Assembly: GCA_021809235.1 (NCBI GenBank)
Contig: JAKBAG010000032.1
Span: forward strand, 1 to 18,323
Length of the DNA: 18,323 nucleotides
From: Acidobacteriota bacterium
GTDB lineage: Bacteria; Acidobacteriota; Terriglobia; Terriglobales; Acidobacteriaceae
Direction of reading: 5' to 3'
Position numbers and translations under genes: made by a program. Of this stretch, positions 8,359 through 15,015 are shown in pieces. The first letter of the stretch is position 1; each line of letters begins with the position of its first letter. Below the pieces are notes generated by a model. The model had not been told where the DNA came from. It saw nothing but the letters and a program-made list of their open reading frames with translations, and did no database searches.

Positions 8359-8405
8359 CCGGCTCAAACGGCCCGGGTTCTCGTTTCAATCGTGGTCAGA
8401 ATTCT

Positions 8406-8893
8406 GTGCAGGCGAACCGATAAGCCGAATTCTGTCGTGTGCGATCATTCCTCTAGGTGCCGCATTGCTGTCGGCACTCGTCAGCGACCTACCCGGAGGT
8501 TTCGGCACGTGCTGGAGCCGCCTGTCACGCACCGGACCGGTACGTCGCGCCACCCGGCTCCACGGGTTTCCGGCGCGTCCCTCCCTATTTGGTCTTGCTC
8601 CGTGTGGGGTTTACCCTGCCTCCGGCTTCACAGTCGGAGCGGTGCGCTCTTACCGCACCTTTTCACCCTTACCGGAATGCGGCGAGACAGTTGTCTCATC
8701 CGGCCAATGGCGCACCCAAAGGGGCGCATCCATTCACTCCGGCGGTATCTTTTCTGTGGCACTGGCCGTCTACGCGCCTTCTGGCGCGCATCCCGGACGT
8801 TATCCGGCACACTGTCCTGTGGAGTTCGGACTTTCCTCTCCCTGCTGTCCGGCAAACCGCACAGCAGGCAGCGACCGCATAGCCCGCCTGCAC
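8406..8893 (-). ncRNA. rnpB: RNase P RNA, bacterial type A
   Basis: Catalytic RNA of ribonuclease P, which trims tRNA 5' leaders. The conserved type A landmarks are seen on the minus strand. Near the 5' end is GAGGAAAGTCCGAACTCC (from 8838). In the middle is the signature GGTGAAAAGGTGCGGTAAGA (reverse complement near 8640-8670). There are a GGGTAAACC-like segment near 8610 and a GGGTAGGTCGCTGACGAG segment near 8475-8495, and at the 3' end ACAGAATTCGGCTTATCGG (8417-8435). The ends are set by helix P1: 8406-8414 is complementary to 8885-8893 over 9 bp. The RNA is about 488 nt, longer than the E. coli RNA (377). Reading frames crossing this stretch on either strand are artefacts. Confidence 0.96.
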
Positions 8894-8899
8894 CTCCTC

Positions 8900-8905
8900 A
8901 TCTTA
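8900..8905 (-). promoter_or_regulatory. Candidate -10 element of rnpB
   Basis: On the minus strand TAAGAT, preceded by G, is followed after 6 nt by the first base of the P1 helix of the RNA at 8893. The -10 spacing therefore predicts the same 5' end as the RNA structure. No clear -35 hexamer is seen at 17 nt. The space between this and the divergent methylthiotransferase start is only about 70 nt. Confidence 0.55.
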
Positions 8906-8972
8906 CACCCGCACCGCCTGCCGCCGCGCCTTGCATACGAGCCGCGCCTCGCATACTACTAAAGGCAGACCC

Positions 8973-10379
8973 ATGCCCGGCTTCGCCATTGAAAATTTCG
9001 GTTGCCGCGCCGCCCGTGCCGACGGCGAAGACGCCGCACGGCATCTGGAGGCTCTCGGCTTCACCGAGCAGCCCCTGGCCTCAGCCTCGGTCGTCATCGT
9101 CAACACCTGCACGGTTACCGCACAGGCCGACCGCGACGCCCGCGCCTTTCTGCGTCGCATCCGTCGCCGCAATCCCGAGGCCCGCATCCTCGTCACCGGC
9201 TGCTATGCCCAGCGCGCTCCCGAGGAGGTGGCTGCTCTGGACGGCGTCACTGCCGTCGTCGGCAATAGCCACAAGGCGCTCTTGCCGGCTCTGGCCGCCC
9301 GGCTGGCCGCCAATCCTGCCCCGGCAGCGGTGTCAGACCCTGTCGCCGGTACCGCGCCGTCTTCGCTGCTGCCTCCCGCGCGGCTCCTCGGCTCTGCCTC
9401 CATCTGGGCCGATGATGCCTTCGCCCACTCAGCCATCGCCTCCTCGGGCCTGTCCCAGTGGTCGCAGGCCCATCCCCAGACCCGGCCTAACCTCAAGATT
9501 CAGGAGGGCTGCAACAACCGCTGCAGCTTCTGCGTCATCCCCTTCACCCGCGGCGCCTCGCGCAGCATGTCGCCGGAGCGCGTCCTGGCCGAAGTCGCTG
9601 CCTTCGTTGCCGCCGGAGGTCGAGAGCTGGTTCTGTCCGGCATCAATCTCGGCCGCTGGGGGCGCGACCTCGCATCTCCGACGACTTTGGCCAGTCTGCT
9701 CCGCCAGATCCTCCACCAGACCCCAATCGAGCGGCTCCGCCTCAGCTCCATCGAACCCATGGACTGGACCCCGGAGCTGATCGCGCTGCTGGCCGATCCC
9801 CGCATCGCCTCCCACGCCCATCTGCCGCTGCAGTCCGGCTCCGATGCCGTCCTGCGCCGCATGCACCGCCGCTACCGTCCCTGGCACTACGCCGACCGCG
9901 TTCGCGCCCTCGTTGCCGCCTGCGGAGACTCGCTCGCCCTCGGTGCCGACGTCATGGTCGGCTTTCCCGGCGAATCCGAGGCCGAATTTGCCGAAACCCG
10001 GGAGTTTCTGGAGTCGCTGCCTTTCACCTACCTGCACCTTTTCCCGTTTTCACCGCGACCGTCCACGCCAGCTGCCGCGCTTCATGCCGCCGCCGCCGTT
10101 CCTCCCGCCGTCGTTGCCCGCCGCATGGACGAGCTCCGCCAGCTTGCCCTCGACAAAAACGCAGCCTTTCGCCAGCGCATGCTGGGGCGGCATCTTTCGG
10201 CCATCACCCTCCACACTCCGCCCGATCTGCGCGCCCAGGGAAGCACCCTCGCGCTGACCGAAAACTTCCTCGAATACACCGTCGATGCCGAACTCGATTC
10301 CAACCGCTCCATTCTGCTCCAGCCCGTCTCTGCCACCACTGCCGCATTGGTAAAATCGCAGGGAAACCCTGCCTCATGA
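8973..10379 (+). CDS. mtaB: MiaB/MtaB-family tRNA methylthiotransferase (radical SAM)
   Basis: Predicted iron-sulfur enzyme that adds a methylthio group to a modified adenosine at tRNA position 37; MtaB acts on t6A. The product is 468 aa. The N-terminal UPF0004 domain has three cluster cysteines: C11 (NFGCRAA), C46 (NTCTVT) and C77 (TGCYAQR). The radical SAM motif is GCNNRCSFC, with C180, C184 and C187. A C-terminal TRAM-like segment follows about residue 400. An Ala/Pro-rich stretch at about 111-165 between the domains looks like a lineage-specific linker. The ATG at 8973 has AAAGG at 8961-8965; a TTG at 8931, in frame, is less likely. The choice of MtaB over MiaB or RimO rests on overall feel and is moderate. 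Its TGA overlaps the murJ ATG by 4 nt, so the two are translationally coupled. Confidence 0.85.
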   Translation: MPGFAIENFGCRAARADGEDAARHLEALGFTEQPLASASVVIVNTCTVTAQADRDARAFLRRIRRRNPEARILVTGCYAQRAPEEVAALDGVTAVVGNSHKALLPALAARLAANPAPAAVSDPVAGTAPSSLLPPARLLGSASIWADDAFAHSAIASSGLSQWSQAHPQTRPNLKIQEGCNNRCSFCVIPFTRGASRSMSPERVLAEVAAFVAAGGRELVLSGINLGRWGRDLASPTTLASLLRQILHQTPIERLRLSSIEPMDWTPELIALLADPRIASHAHLPLQSGSDAVLRRMHRRYRPWHYADRVRALVAACGDSLALGADVMVGFPGESEAEFAETREFLESLPFTYLHLFPFSPRPSTPAAALHAAAAVPPAVVARRMDELRQLALDKNAAFRQRMLGRHLSAITLHTPPDLRAQGSTLALTENFLEYTVDAELDSNRSILLQPVSATTAALVKSQGNPAS

Positions 10380-12130
10380 CCCGACACGGCGACCAACCCG
10401 AGCTCTTTCCCACGGCGCCGTATGTGCATTCTGCGCAGTCCGCTCCGGAATCCGGCTCCGCCGCAAGTCCTGATCCTGCCGCAAACTCTGCTCCGCCCGC
10501 GCTCCCCGAACTCCCGTCTGAATCGACCTCAATGCCGCGCTGGCGTCGGGGGCTCCAGCTGCTCCGACCCTCCCATCGCCACACCGCCTTCTCGGCCACC
10601 CTCGTCCTGATGGCCGCCGCCATCCTCTCCCGGTTCATTGGCCTCATCCGCGTCAAGTACATTGCGATGGTCTTTGGTCGGGGCATGCAGGCAGACGCCT
10701 TCATCGCCGCCTTCCAGCTGCCCGACATGATTGCCTACTTCCTCGTCGGCGGCGCGGCCTCCATCACCTTTGTCACCATCCTCACCCAGTACCGCGATAC
10801 CGGTCGGGAAGCCGACGGCATCCGCTCCCTCAACGTCATTCTCAACACCATGGCTATCGTCCTCGGAGCCGCCATCCTGCTGGCTGAGTGGGCTGCTCCG
10901 GCCTGCATCCACTGGCTCTTTCCCGGCTTTGACGCGGAAAAAGCGGCTCTCTGCGTCCGCCTCACGCGCATCGTACTGCCGGCCCAGATCTGCTTCTTTG
11001 CCGGCGGCGTCTATGCGGCAGTTCTGCTCGTTCGCCGCCAGTTTGCCGTCCAGGCCATCGGCTCCATCCTGTACAGCCTCGGACCCATCGTCGGCGGCCT
11101 GCTGCTGGCCTCGCGCTTCGGTGCCGAATCTCTCGCCTGGGGCTCGCTCGTCGGTGCCATTCTCGGTCCCTTTCTGCTCAACGCAGCAGCAGCCTGGCGA
11201 CACGGGGCACGCTACCGGCCCGTTCTCGATCTCCGCGACGAAGGCTTCCGCCACTGGGTGCGTCTCTCGGTTCCGCTCATGGTCGGCGTCTCGCTGGTCA
11301 CGGCAGACAACTGGATCATCAGCCACTACGCCTCCCACAGCGCCGGAGCTGTCTCGCTGATGAGCTATGCCAAGCAGCTCTTTACTGCGCCCATGGCCGT
11401 CGTTGCCCAGGCTGCAGGGGCTGCTTCCATGCCCTTCTTCGCCCGGCTCTGGGCCACTGGCCGCCGCTATGACTTCGCCGTCGAGGTGGCCGATTCCGTC
11501 TCCCGCGTGGCCGCCCTCGGACTGCTCGCTGCCTCGGCCATGATCGCCCTGGCACCGGCGTTGGTCGAGCTCATCCTCGTCGGTGGTCGTCTCCACACAT
11601 CGGACGCCGCCGCCGCTGCGCGCTACTTCGCCGTCTTCTCCCTGTCGCTCTTCCTCTGGTCGGCCCAGGCCATCTATGCCCGCGCTTTTTATGCCGCCGG
11701 CAACACCCTGGTGCCCATGGTCGCCGGAACCCTCGTCACCCTCGCATCTCTTCCCGTTTACGCCCTCTGTTTCCGCCTTTGGGGAGCCATGGGGCTGGCT
11801 GCCGCCTCTGACCTCGGCATTGCCGTCCAGACACTCGTGCTGGCCATCCTTCTGCATCGCCGCCGCATGGTCTCGCTGGCCAGCCTGGATCACCGGGAAC
11901 TGCTTCGCTGCGCTGCTGCCGGGCTTTCCGCCGGAGCCGTGGCCTGGGCGGCTGCTCGACTGCTGGCCGCCACAGCCGTCCATCTCGGTTTCCATGCCGC
12001 ACGCCTGCTGGATGCCGCCACCCTGCTGGCCGGCGGCATGCTCTGGATGGTCGCCGCAGCTTCTATCCTCTCGCTGCTTGGCTCGGCTCTGCCCGGGGTG
12101 GCCATGCGTCGCCTCGGTCTGGCCCGCTGA
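10376..12130 (+). CDS. murJ: MurJ/MviN-family lipid II flippase
   Basis: Predicted inner-membrane flippase of the MurJ family, which moves lipid II across the membrane for peptidoglycan synthesis. It is 584 aa with about 14 hydrophobic helices, longer than E. coli MurJ because of a Ser/Pro/Ala-rich N-terminal tail of about 65 residues. The first transmembrane hairpin reads SRFIGLIRVKYIAMVFG then MQADAFIAAFQLPD, giving counterparts of E. coli Arg18, Arg24 and Asp39. At the next helix, however, LPDMIAYFLVGGAAS replaces the usual LPNLLRRIFAEGAFS, so Arg52 and Glu57 equivalents are missing. It starts inside the stop codon of the upstream gene (ATGA). The family call is firm. Whether it is the main lipid II flippase or a paralogue moving another lipid-linked substrate is open. 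Confidence 0.85.
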   Translation: MTRHGDQPELFPTAPYVHSAQSAPESGSAASPDPAANSAPPALPELPSESTSMPRWRRGLQLLRPSHRHTAFSATLVLMAAAILSRFIGLIRVKYIAMVFGRGMQADAFIAAFQLPDMIAYFLVGGAASITFVTILTQYRDTGREADGIRSLNVILNTMAIVLGAAILLAEWAAPACIHWLFPGFDAEKAALCVRLTRIVLPAQICFFAGGVYAAVLLVRRQFAVQAIGSILYSLGPIVGGLLLASRFGAESLAWGSLVGAILGPFLLNAAAAWRHGARYRPVLDLRDEGFRHWVRLSVPLMVGVSLVTADNWIISHYASHSAGAVSLMSYAKQLFTAPMAVVAQAAGAASMPFFARLWATGRRYDFAVEVADSVSRVAALGLLAASAMIALAPALVELILVGGRLHTSDAAAAARYFAVFSLSLFLWSAQAIYARAFYAAGNTLVPMVAGTLVTLASLPVYALCFRLWGAMGLAAASDLGIAVQTLVLAILLHRRRMVSLASLDHRELLRCAAAGLSAGAVAWAAARLLAATAVHLGFHAARLLDAATLLAGGMLWMVAAASILSLLGSALPGVAMRRLGLAR

Positions 12131-12348
12131 TTCCTGGCCGAGCTTCCATCCCAGCCGCAGCCGCTTCCACCTCCGATATTCCCACTCCCGTCTCCACTCC
12201 CGTCTCCACTCCCGTCTTCAGGCTGCGGCCCTCAGGTATCTCCCCAGCCACTTCCATCCCAGCCTGTCCGGATGCCACACTCTCAGCAGGAACTCCCCTC
12301 CTGCGGCAATGGGGCTGCGGCGGTGCGAGCTTCCTTCGGGACACCTGC
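12131..12348 (+). repeat. Intergenic spacer with 12-bp tandem repeat and direct repeats
   Basis: This 218-nt gap after murJ holds three exact head-to-tail copies of CCACTCCCGTCT at 12182-12217. A 14-bp word, CTTCCATCCCAGCC, occurs at 12143-12156 and again at 12251-12264. The spacer is pyrimidine-rich on the plus strand. No promoter, terminator hairpin or small gene is evident. The tandem copies preserve reading frame, but no frame crossing them looks coding. Confidence 0.8.
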
Positions 12349-13161
12349 ATGCAGTTCGGCATCTCCACGCGCATCCTCCTCCGCGAGCGTCTTCAGCCCT
12401 CGCTGCTCGATCCCATTCTTGCCCTGGGTCCGGCCGCGCTGGAGATATTCGCCGCCCGCCAGCACTTCGATTACACCGACCGCGAGCATGTTGCCGAAAT
12501 TGCCGCCTGGTTTGCCTCCCGCGGACTCACGCCCTGGGGGCTCCATGCGCCGCAGTTTCCCGACCGCGAAATGGGCCGCGCCGGCGCTCCGCCCGTCAAC
12601 CTGCTCCACCCGGAGAAATCCCGCCGCATCGATGCCATGGATGAGGTCAAGCGTGCGCTGGAAACCGCCGACCAGCTCCACTTTGCCCACCTCGTCGTCG
12701 AACTCGGGGAGCGCGGCGACAGCTGGTCGCCTCGCACGCTGGAAAACGCCCTCACCGCTCTTGAACATCTCGATGCCTTCGCCCGTCCGCTCGGCGTCCG
12801 CCTGCTGGTGAAAAACGGCATGAACGAGCCTTCGCAGCCGGAGCGGCTGGTCGAAATCCTCACCATCGGGCATCTGGCCCGCGTCGGTATCGCGCTCGAT
12901 CTGGGCCATGCTCACGCCACCACCGGCCTGCCTGCCGCCTTTGCCGCCACCCGCGGACATCTGGTCAGCCTTCGCGCCCATGACAATCACGGCTTCAAGG
13001 ATGAGCACCTCTGGCCGGGGCAGGGAACCATCGACTGGGCCGCACTTCCCGCGCTTGCCCGCTCGGCTGGAGCCACCGATCTGCCCTGTTTCCTCGATCT
13101 TCCCAACGTCGGGCTGGCCGCACCCGAGTCCTTCGCCGCCTTTGCCGCGCTGCTCGCGTAA
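12349..13161 (+). CDS. Sugar phosphate isomerase/epimerase-like TIM-barrel protein
   Basis: Predicted cytoplasmic AP-endonuclease-2/xylose-isomerase-like TIM barrel of 270 aa, the full family length. The family includes sugar isomerases, epimerases and inositol enzymes, and the substrate here is unknown. Conserved positions are H66 (GLHAP), D184 and H187 (ALDLGHAH), H211 (RAHDNHG) and the DEHLWPGQG loop at 218-226. The first metal-ligand Glu, normally in an EN motif on the middle strand, appears to be Lys (LLVKNGMNEP, K155), and the last Glu is Asp (FLDLPNV, D250). The protein may therefore bind metal differently or be inactive. The ATG at 12349 lies directly before the first barrel strand and has no strong ribosome site. 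The gene follows murJ after a repeat-bearing spacer. Confidence 0.82.
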   Translation: MQFGISTRILLRERLQPSLLDPILALGPAALEIFAARQHFDYTDREHVAEIAAWFASRGLTPWGLHAPQFPDREMGRAGAPPVNLLHPEKSRRIDAMDEVKRALETADQLHFAHLVVELGERGDSWSPRTLENALTALEHLDAFARPLGVRLLVKNGMNEPSQPERLVEILTIGHLARVGIALDLGHAHATTGLPAAFAATRGHLVSLRAHDNHGFKDEHLWPGQGTIDWAALPALARSAGATDLPCFLDLPNVGLAAPESFAAFAALLA

Positions 13162-13169
13162 TCCGTTCT

Positions 13170-13198
13170 TTTCCATGCACCCGGCCAGCGCGTAGAAT
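13170..13198 (+). promoter_or_regulatory. Sigma-70-type promoter of the dienelactone hydrolase gene
   Basis: TTTCCA (13170-13175) and TAGAAT (13193-13198, preceded by G) are separated by exactly 17 nt. Transcription would begin near 13205 and give a leader of about 77 nt ending in an AGGAGG ribosome site (13267-13272). The promoter lies in the 120-nt gap after the TIM-barrel gene, so the hydrolase has its own transcript. Confidence 0.6.
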
Positions 13199-13281
13199 GC
13201 CGCCCAGGGCCGGTCGTTACCTTTGTCCGGTTCCGCTCTGTTTTCCGCCCATTCCGGCAAGACCCCAGGAGGTCCACCCGC

Positions 13282-14130
13282 ATGTACTCCGCATCGCCCG
13301 CCCGCACTTCCGTTCTCACGCGACGCACCAGCCTGGCCGCGCTCGTTGTGCTTCTGCTCGCCACCCTGCTTGCTGCTCCTGCCGCCCACGCGCAGGACTG
13401 GGCCAAGGCCAAGCTAGACAAGAGCATGCGTCACCGCGAATGGGTCACCATCCCCTACGGCAACCGCAAGCTCCAGGCCTTCATCGTCTACCCCGAAGTC
13501 AGCCGCAAAGCCCCCGTCGTCCTCGTCGTGCATGAAATCTTCGGCCTCTCCGACTGGGCCCGCAGCATGGCCGACGATCTGGCCGCGCAGGGCTACATCG
13601 CCATCGTCCCCGACCTGCTCTCCGGTGCCGGTCCTCACGGCGGCGGCAGCAGTGACTTCCCGGATATGGACGCGACCGTCAAGGCCGTCTTCCAACTCGA
13701 TCCCCGCCAGGTCATGGCCGATCTCAACGCCACCGCCGACTACGCCCTGCGCCAGCCTTCCGCCAACGGGCAGCTTGCCGTGGCCGGTTTCTGCTGGGGC
13801 GGCGGCAAGGCCTTCGAGTTTGCCACGCTGCGCAAAAACCTCAGCGCTGCCTTCGTCTTTTACGGTCCACCCCCGGTCAAGGAGGCCATGGCTGCCATCC
13901 AGGCTCCGGTCTACGGCTTCTATGCCGGCAATGACAACCGCATCAGCTCCACCGTCCCCCAGACCGAGCAGCAGATGAAGGCACTCGGCAAGGCCTACCA
14001 CCCGGTCATCTATCCCGGTGCCGGGCACGGCTTCATGCGCGCCGGCGAGGCTCCTGACGCCACCGCCGCCAACCGCACCGCCCGGGATGAGGCATGGGGT
14101 CGCCTGTTGCGCCATCTTCGCAGCATGTAG
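13282..14130 (+). CDS. Exported dienelactone hydrolase family protein
   Basis: Predicted alpha/beta hydrolase of the dienelactone hydrolase family, 282 aa. A signal peptide spans residues 1-37 (hydrophobic core about 18-33, cleavage likely after AHA at 35-37), so the enzyme should act outside the cytoplasm. The n-region has TRRTSL, resembling a twin-arginine signal but with Ser where Phe is usual. The family triad is present: Cys nucleophile C171 in GFCWGG, D218 in AGNDNR and H249 in GAGHGF; E85 in VHEIFGL matches the Glu that activates the Cys in classical enzymes. The start has AGGAGG 9 nt upstream. The physiological ester or lactone is unknown; aromatic degradation genes are not nearby, so a role in that pathway is not supported. 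Confidence 0.92.
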   Translation: MYSASPARTSVLTRRTSLAALVVLLLATLLAAPAAHAQDWAKAKLDKSMRHREWVTIPYGNRKLQAFIVYPEVSRKAPVVLVVHEIFGLSDWARSMADDLAAQGYIAIVPDLLSGAGPHGGGSSDFPDMDATVKAVFQLDPRQVMADLNATADYALRQPSANGQLAVAGFCWGGGKAFEFATLRKNLSAAFVFYGPPPVKEAMAAIQAPVYGFYAGNDNRISSTVPQTEQQMKALGKAYHPVIYPGAGHGFMRAGEAPDATAANRTARDEAWGRLLRHLRSM

Positions 14131-14171
14131 CCCCATCTCGACCGTTGCCATGCAATCGATCGATGCGATGG

Positions 14172-14177
14172 TATACT
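14172..14177 (+). promoter_or_regulatory. Extended -10 promoter element of infC
   Basis: TGGTATACT (14169-14177) is a TGn-extended -10 box. TTGCCA occurs at 14145-14150, but the 21-nt spacer is too long for a normal -35. Transcription would start near 14184, just before a short leader ORF. The same GGTATACT core precedes rpmI. Confidence 0.5.
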
Positions 14178-14191
14178 CGGAGCGCAAGCCC

Positions 14192-14251
14192 ATGACTCAT
14201 CCGTCTTTCGCAGTCGGGCCCATGCAGGAGGAGTACCATCGCATTCGATAA
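14192..14251 (+). other. Candidate 19-codon leader ORF overlapping the infC start
   Basis: An ATG at 14192, about 8 nt into the predicted transcript, opens a 19-codon frame that ends with TAA at 14249-14251, 14 nt past the first base of the infC initiation codon. It contains the infC ribosome site within its own coding sequence. Its peptide has no recognisable motif and the ATG has no clear ribosome site of its own, so it may be chance or a coupling device for infC. Confidence 0.25.
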
Positions 14252-14840
14252 ACGTTCCGCCAAGCAGATGATTCGTACCAACGAGCGCATTCGCGCCCGG
14301 GAAATCCGCGTCATTGACGAGAATGGAGAGCAGCTCGGCATTCTGGCACCCTTTGAGGCGCTGAAGATGGCCCGTGACCGCGGTCTCGATCTCGTCGAGG
14401 TTTCGCCCAACGCCGTCCCCCCCGTCTGCCGTATTCAGGACTACGGCCGCTTCCTCTACGAAAAAGGCAAGAGTGAAAGTGCCGCCCGCAAAAAGCAGAA
14501 GGTCATCGTCGTCAAGGAGGTCAAGTTCTCCGTCACCGTCGACGAGCATGACTACCAGACCAAGAAAAACCAGTGCGTCCGCTTCCTGAACGAAGGGGAC
14601 AAGGTCAAGGCCAGTCTCCGCTTCCGTGGCCGCCAGATGTCGCACCGCGAACTGGGCTACAACATCATCAACCGGCTCATCATGGACATCGGCGATGCCG
14701 GCATCGTCGAATTCATGCCCCGCATGGAAGGCACCACCCTCCATGCCATCCTGGCACCCTCCAAGAAAGCCGAGCAGGCCAAGCCCCGCCCCACGGCGGA
14801 GTCACAGCCAGCAGCGCCGGATGCGGCTGCCAGCGTGTAA
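14238..14840 (+). CDS. infC: Translation initiation factor IF-3 (ATC start codon)
   Basis: IF-3 binds the 30S subunit, checks the start codon and prevents premature 50S joining. The product is 200 aa. The typical N-domain runs IRVIDENGEQLGIL to LDLVEVSPNAVPPVCRIQDYG, followed by a Lys-rich linker and a C-domain with LRFRGRQMSHRELG. The last 28 or so residues form an Ala/Pro/Lys-rich tail beyond the usual 180-aa length. The start is read as ATC at 14238 because AGGAGG lies at 14226-14231, 6 nt before it; the first in-frame ATG (14268) has no ribosome site and would remove conserved N-terminal residues. Rare AUU/AUC/AUA starts are known for infC and allow IF-3 to repress its own translation. 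A candidate terminator follows, and rpmI is not adjacent. Confidence 0.96.
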   Translation: MAFDKRSAKQMIRTNERIRAREIRVIDENGEQLGILAPFEALKMARDRGLDLVEVSPNAVPPVCRIQDYGRFLYEKGKSESAARKKQKVIVVKEVKFSVTVDEHDYQTKKNQCVRFLNEGDKVKASLRFRGRQMSHRELGYNIINRLIMDIGDAGIVEFMPRMEGTTLHAILAPSKKAEQAKPRPTAESQPAAPDAAASV

Positions 14841-14873
14841 ACGCAAGCCCCCCGCTCCGCAGCAGGAACCCCG

Positions 14874-14946
14874 GCGAGCCATCGGTCTACTGTCCGTGTC
14901 CATCGCGACGCAACGGCAGAGCTTCCGATGGCTCGCTTTCATTTCC
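14874..14946 (+). terminator. Candidate intrinsic terminator of infC
   Basis: GCGAGCCATCGG (14874-14885) is perfectly complementary to CCGATGGCTCGC (14925-14936), followed by TTTCATTTCC. The 39-nt loop is large but can form minor internal pairs. It lies in the 175-nt gap between infC and the S9 peptidase gene and would separate their transcripts. Confidence 0.6.
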
Positions 14947-15003
14947 GCCGCATTTTTCCGTCTTCGCTGAGCATTTCACCGCGGATCTTCATCCCTGCCC
15001 GTG

Positions 15004-15009
15004 TATAGT
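15004..15009 (+). promoter_or_regulatory. Candidate -10 element of the S9 peptidase gene
   Basis: TATAGT, preceded by G, ends 6 nt before the ATG at 15016. A transcript from it would begin on or next to the start codon and would have no ribosome site. No good -35 is seen at 16-18 nt. Confidence 0.45.
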
Positions 15010-15015
15010 GGCGCA

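Noticed and set aside
8931..8960. TTGCAT with TACTAC (17-nt spacer) as promoter of the methylthiotransferase gene
   Set aside because: The -10 lacks the conserved last T and transcription would begin inside the ribosome site; not strong enough to list.
8354..8962. Forward frames of 141-462 codons across 8354-9780
   Set aside because: They cover the RNase P RNA and the 5' part of the methylthiotransferase out of frame.
10529..11995. 488-codon minus-strand frame opposite murJ
   Set aside because: Gly/Asp/Glu-rich low-information translation, a mirror of the hydrophobic murJ codons.
11583..12644. 353-codon forward frame spanning the murJ end, the tandem repeat and the TIM-barrel start
   Set aside because: Translation is Pro/Ser/His-rich; the flanking real genes use a different frame with clear family motifs.
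14145..14177. TTGCCA and TATACT as a standard -35/-10 pair for infC
   Set aside because: The spacer is 21 nt, outside the usual 16-18; the extended -10 reading is better supported.
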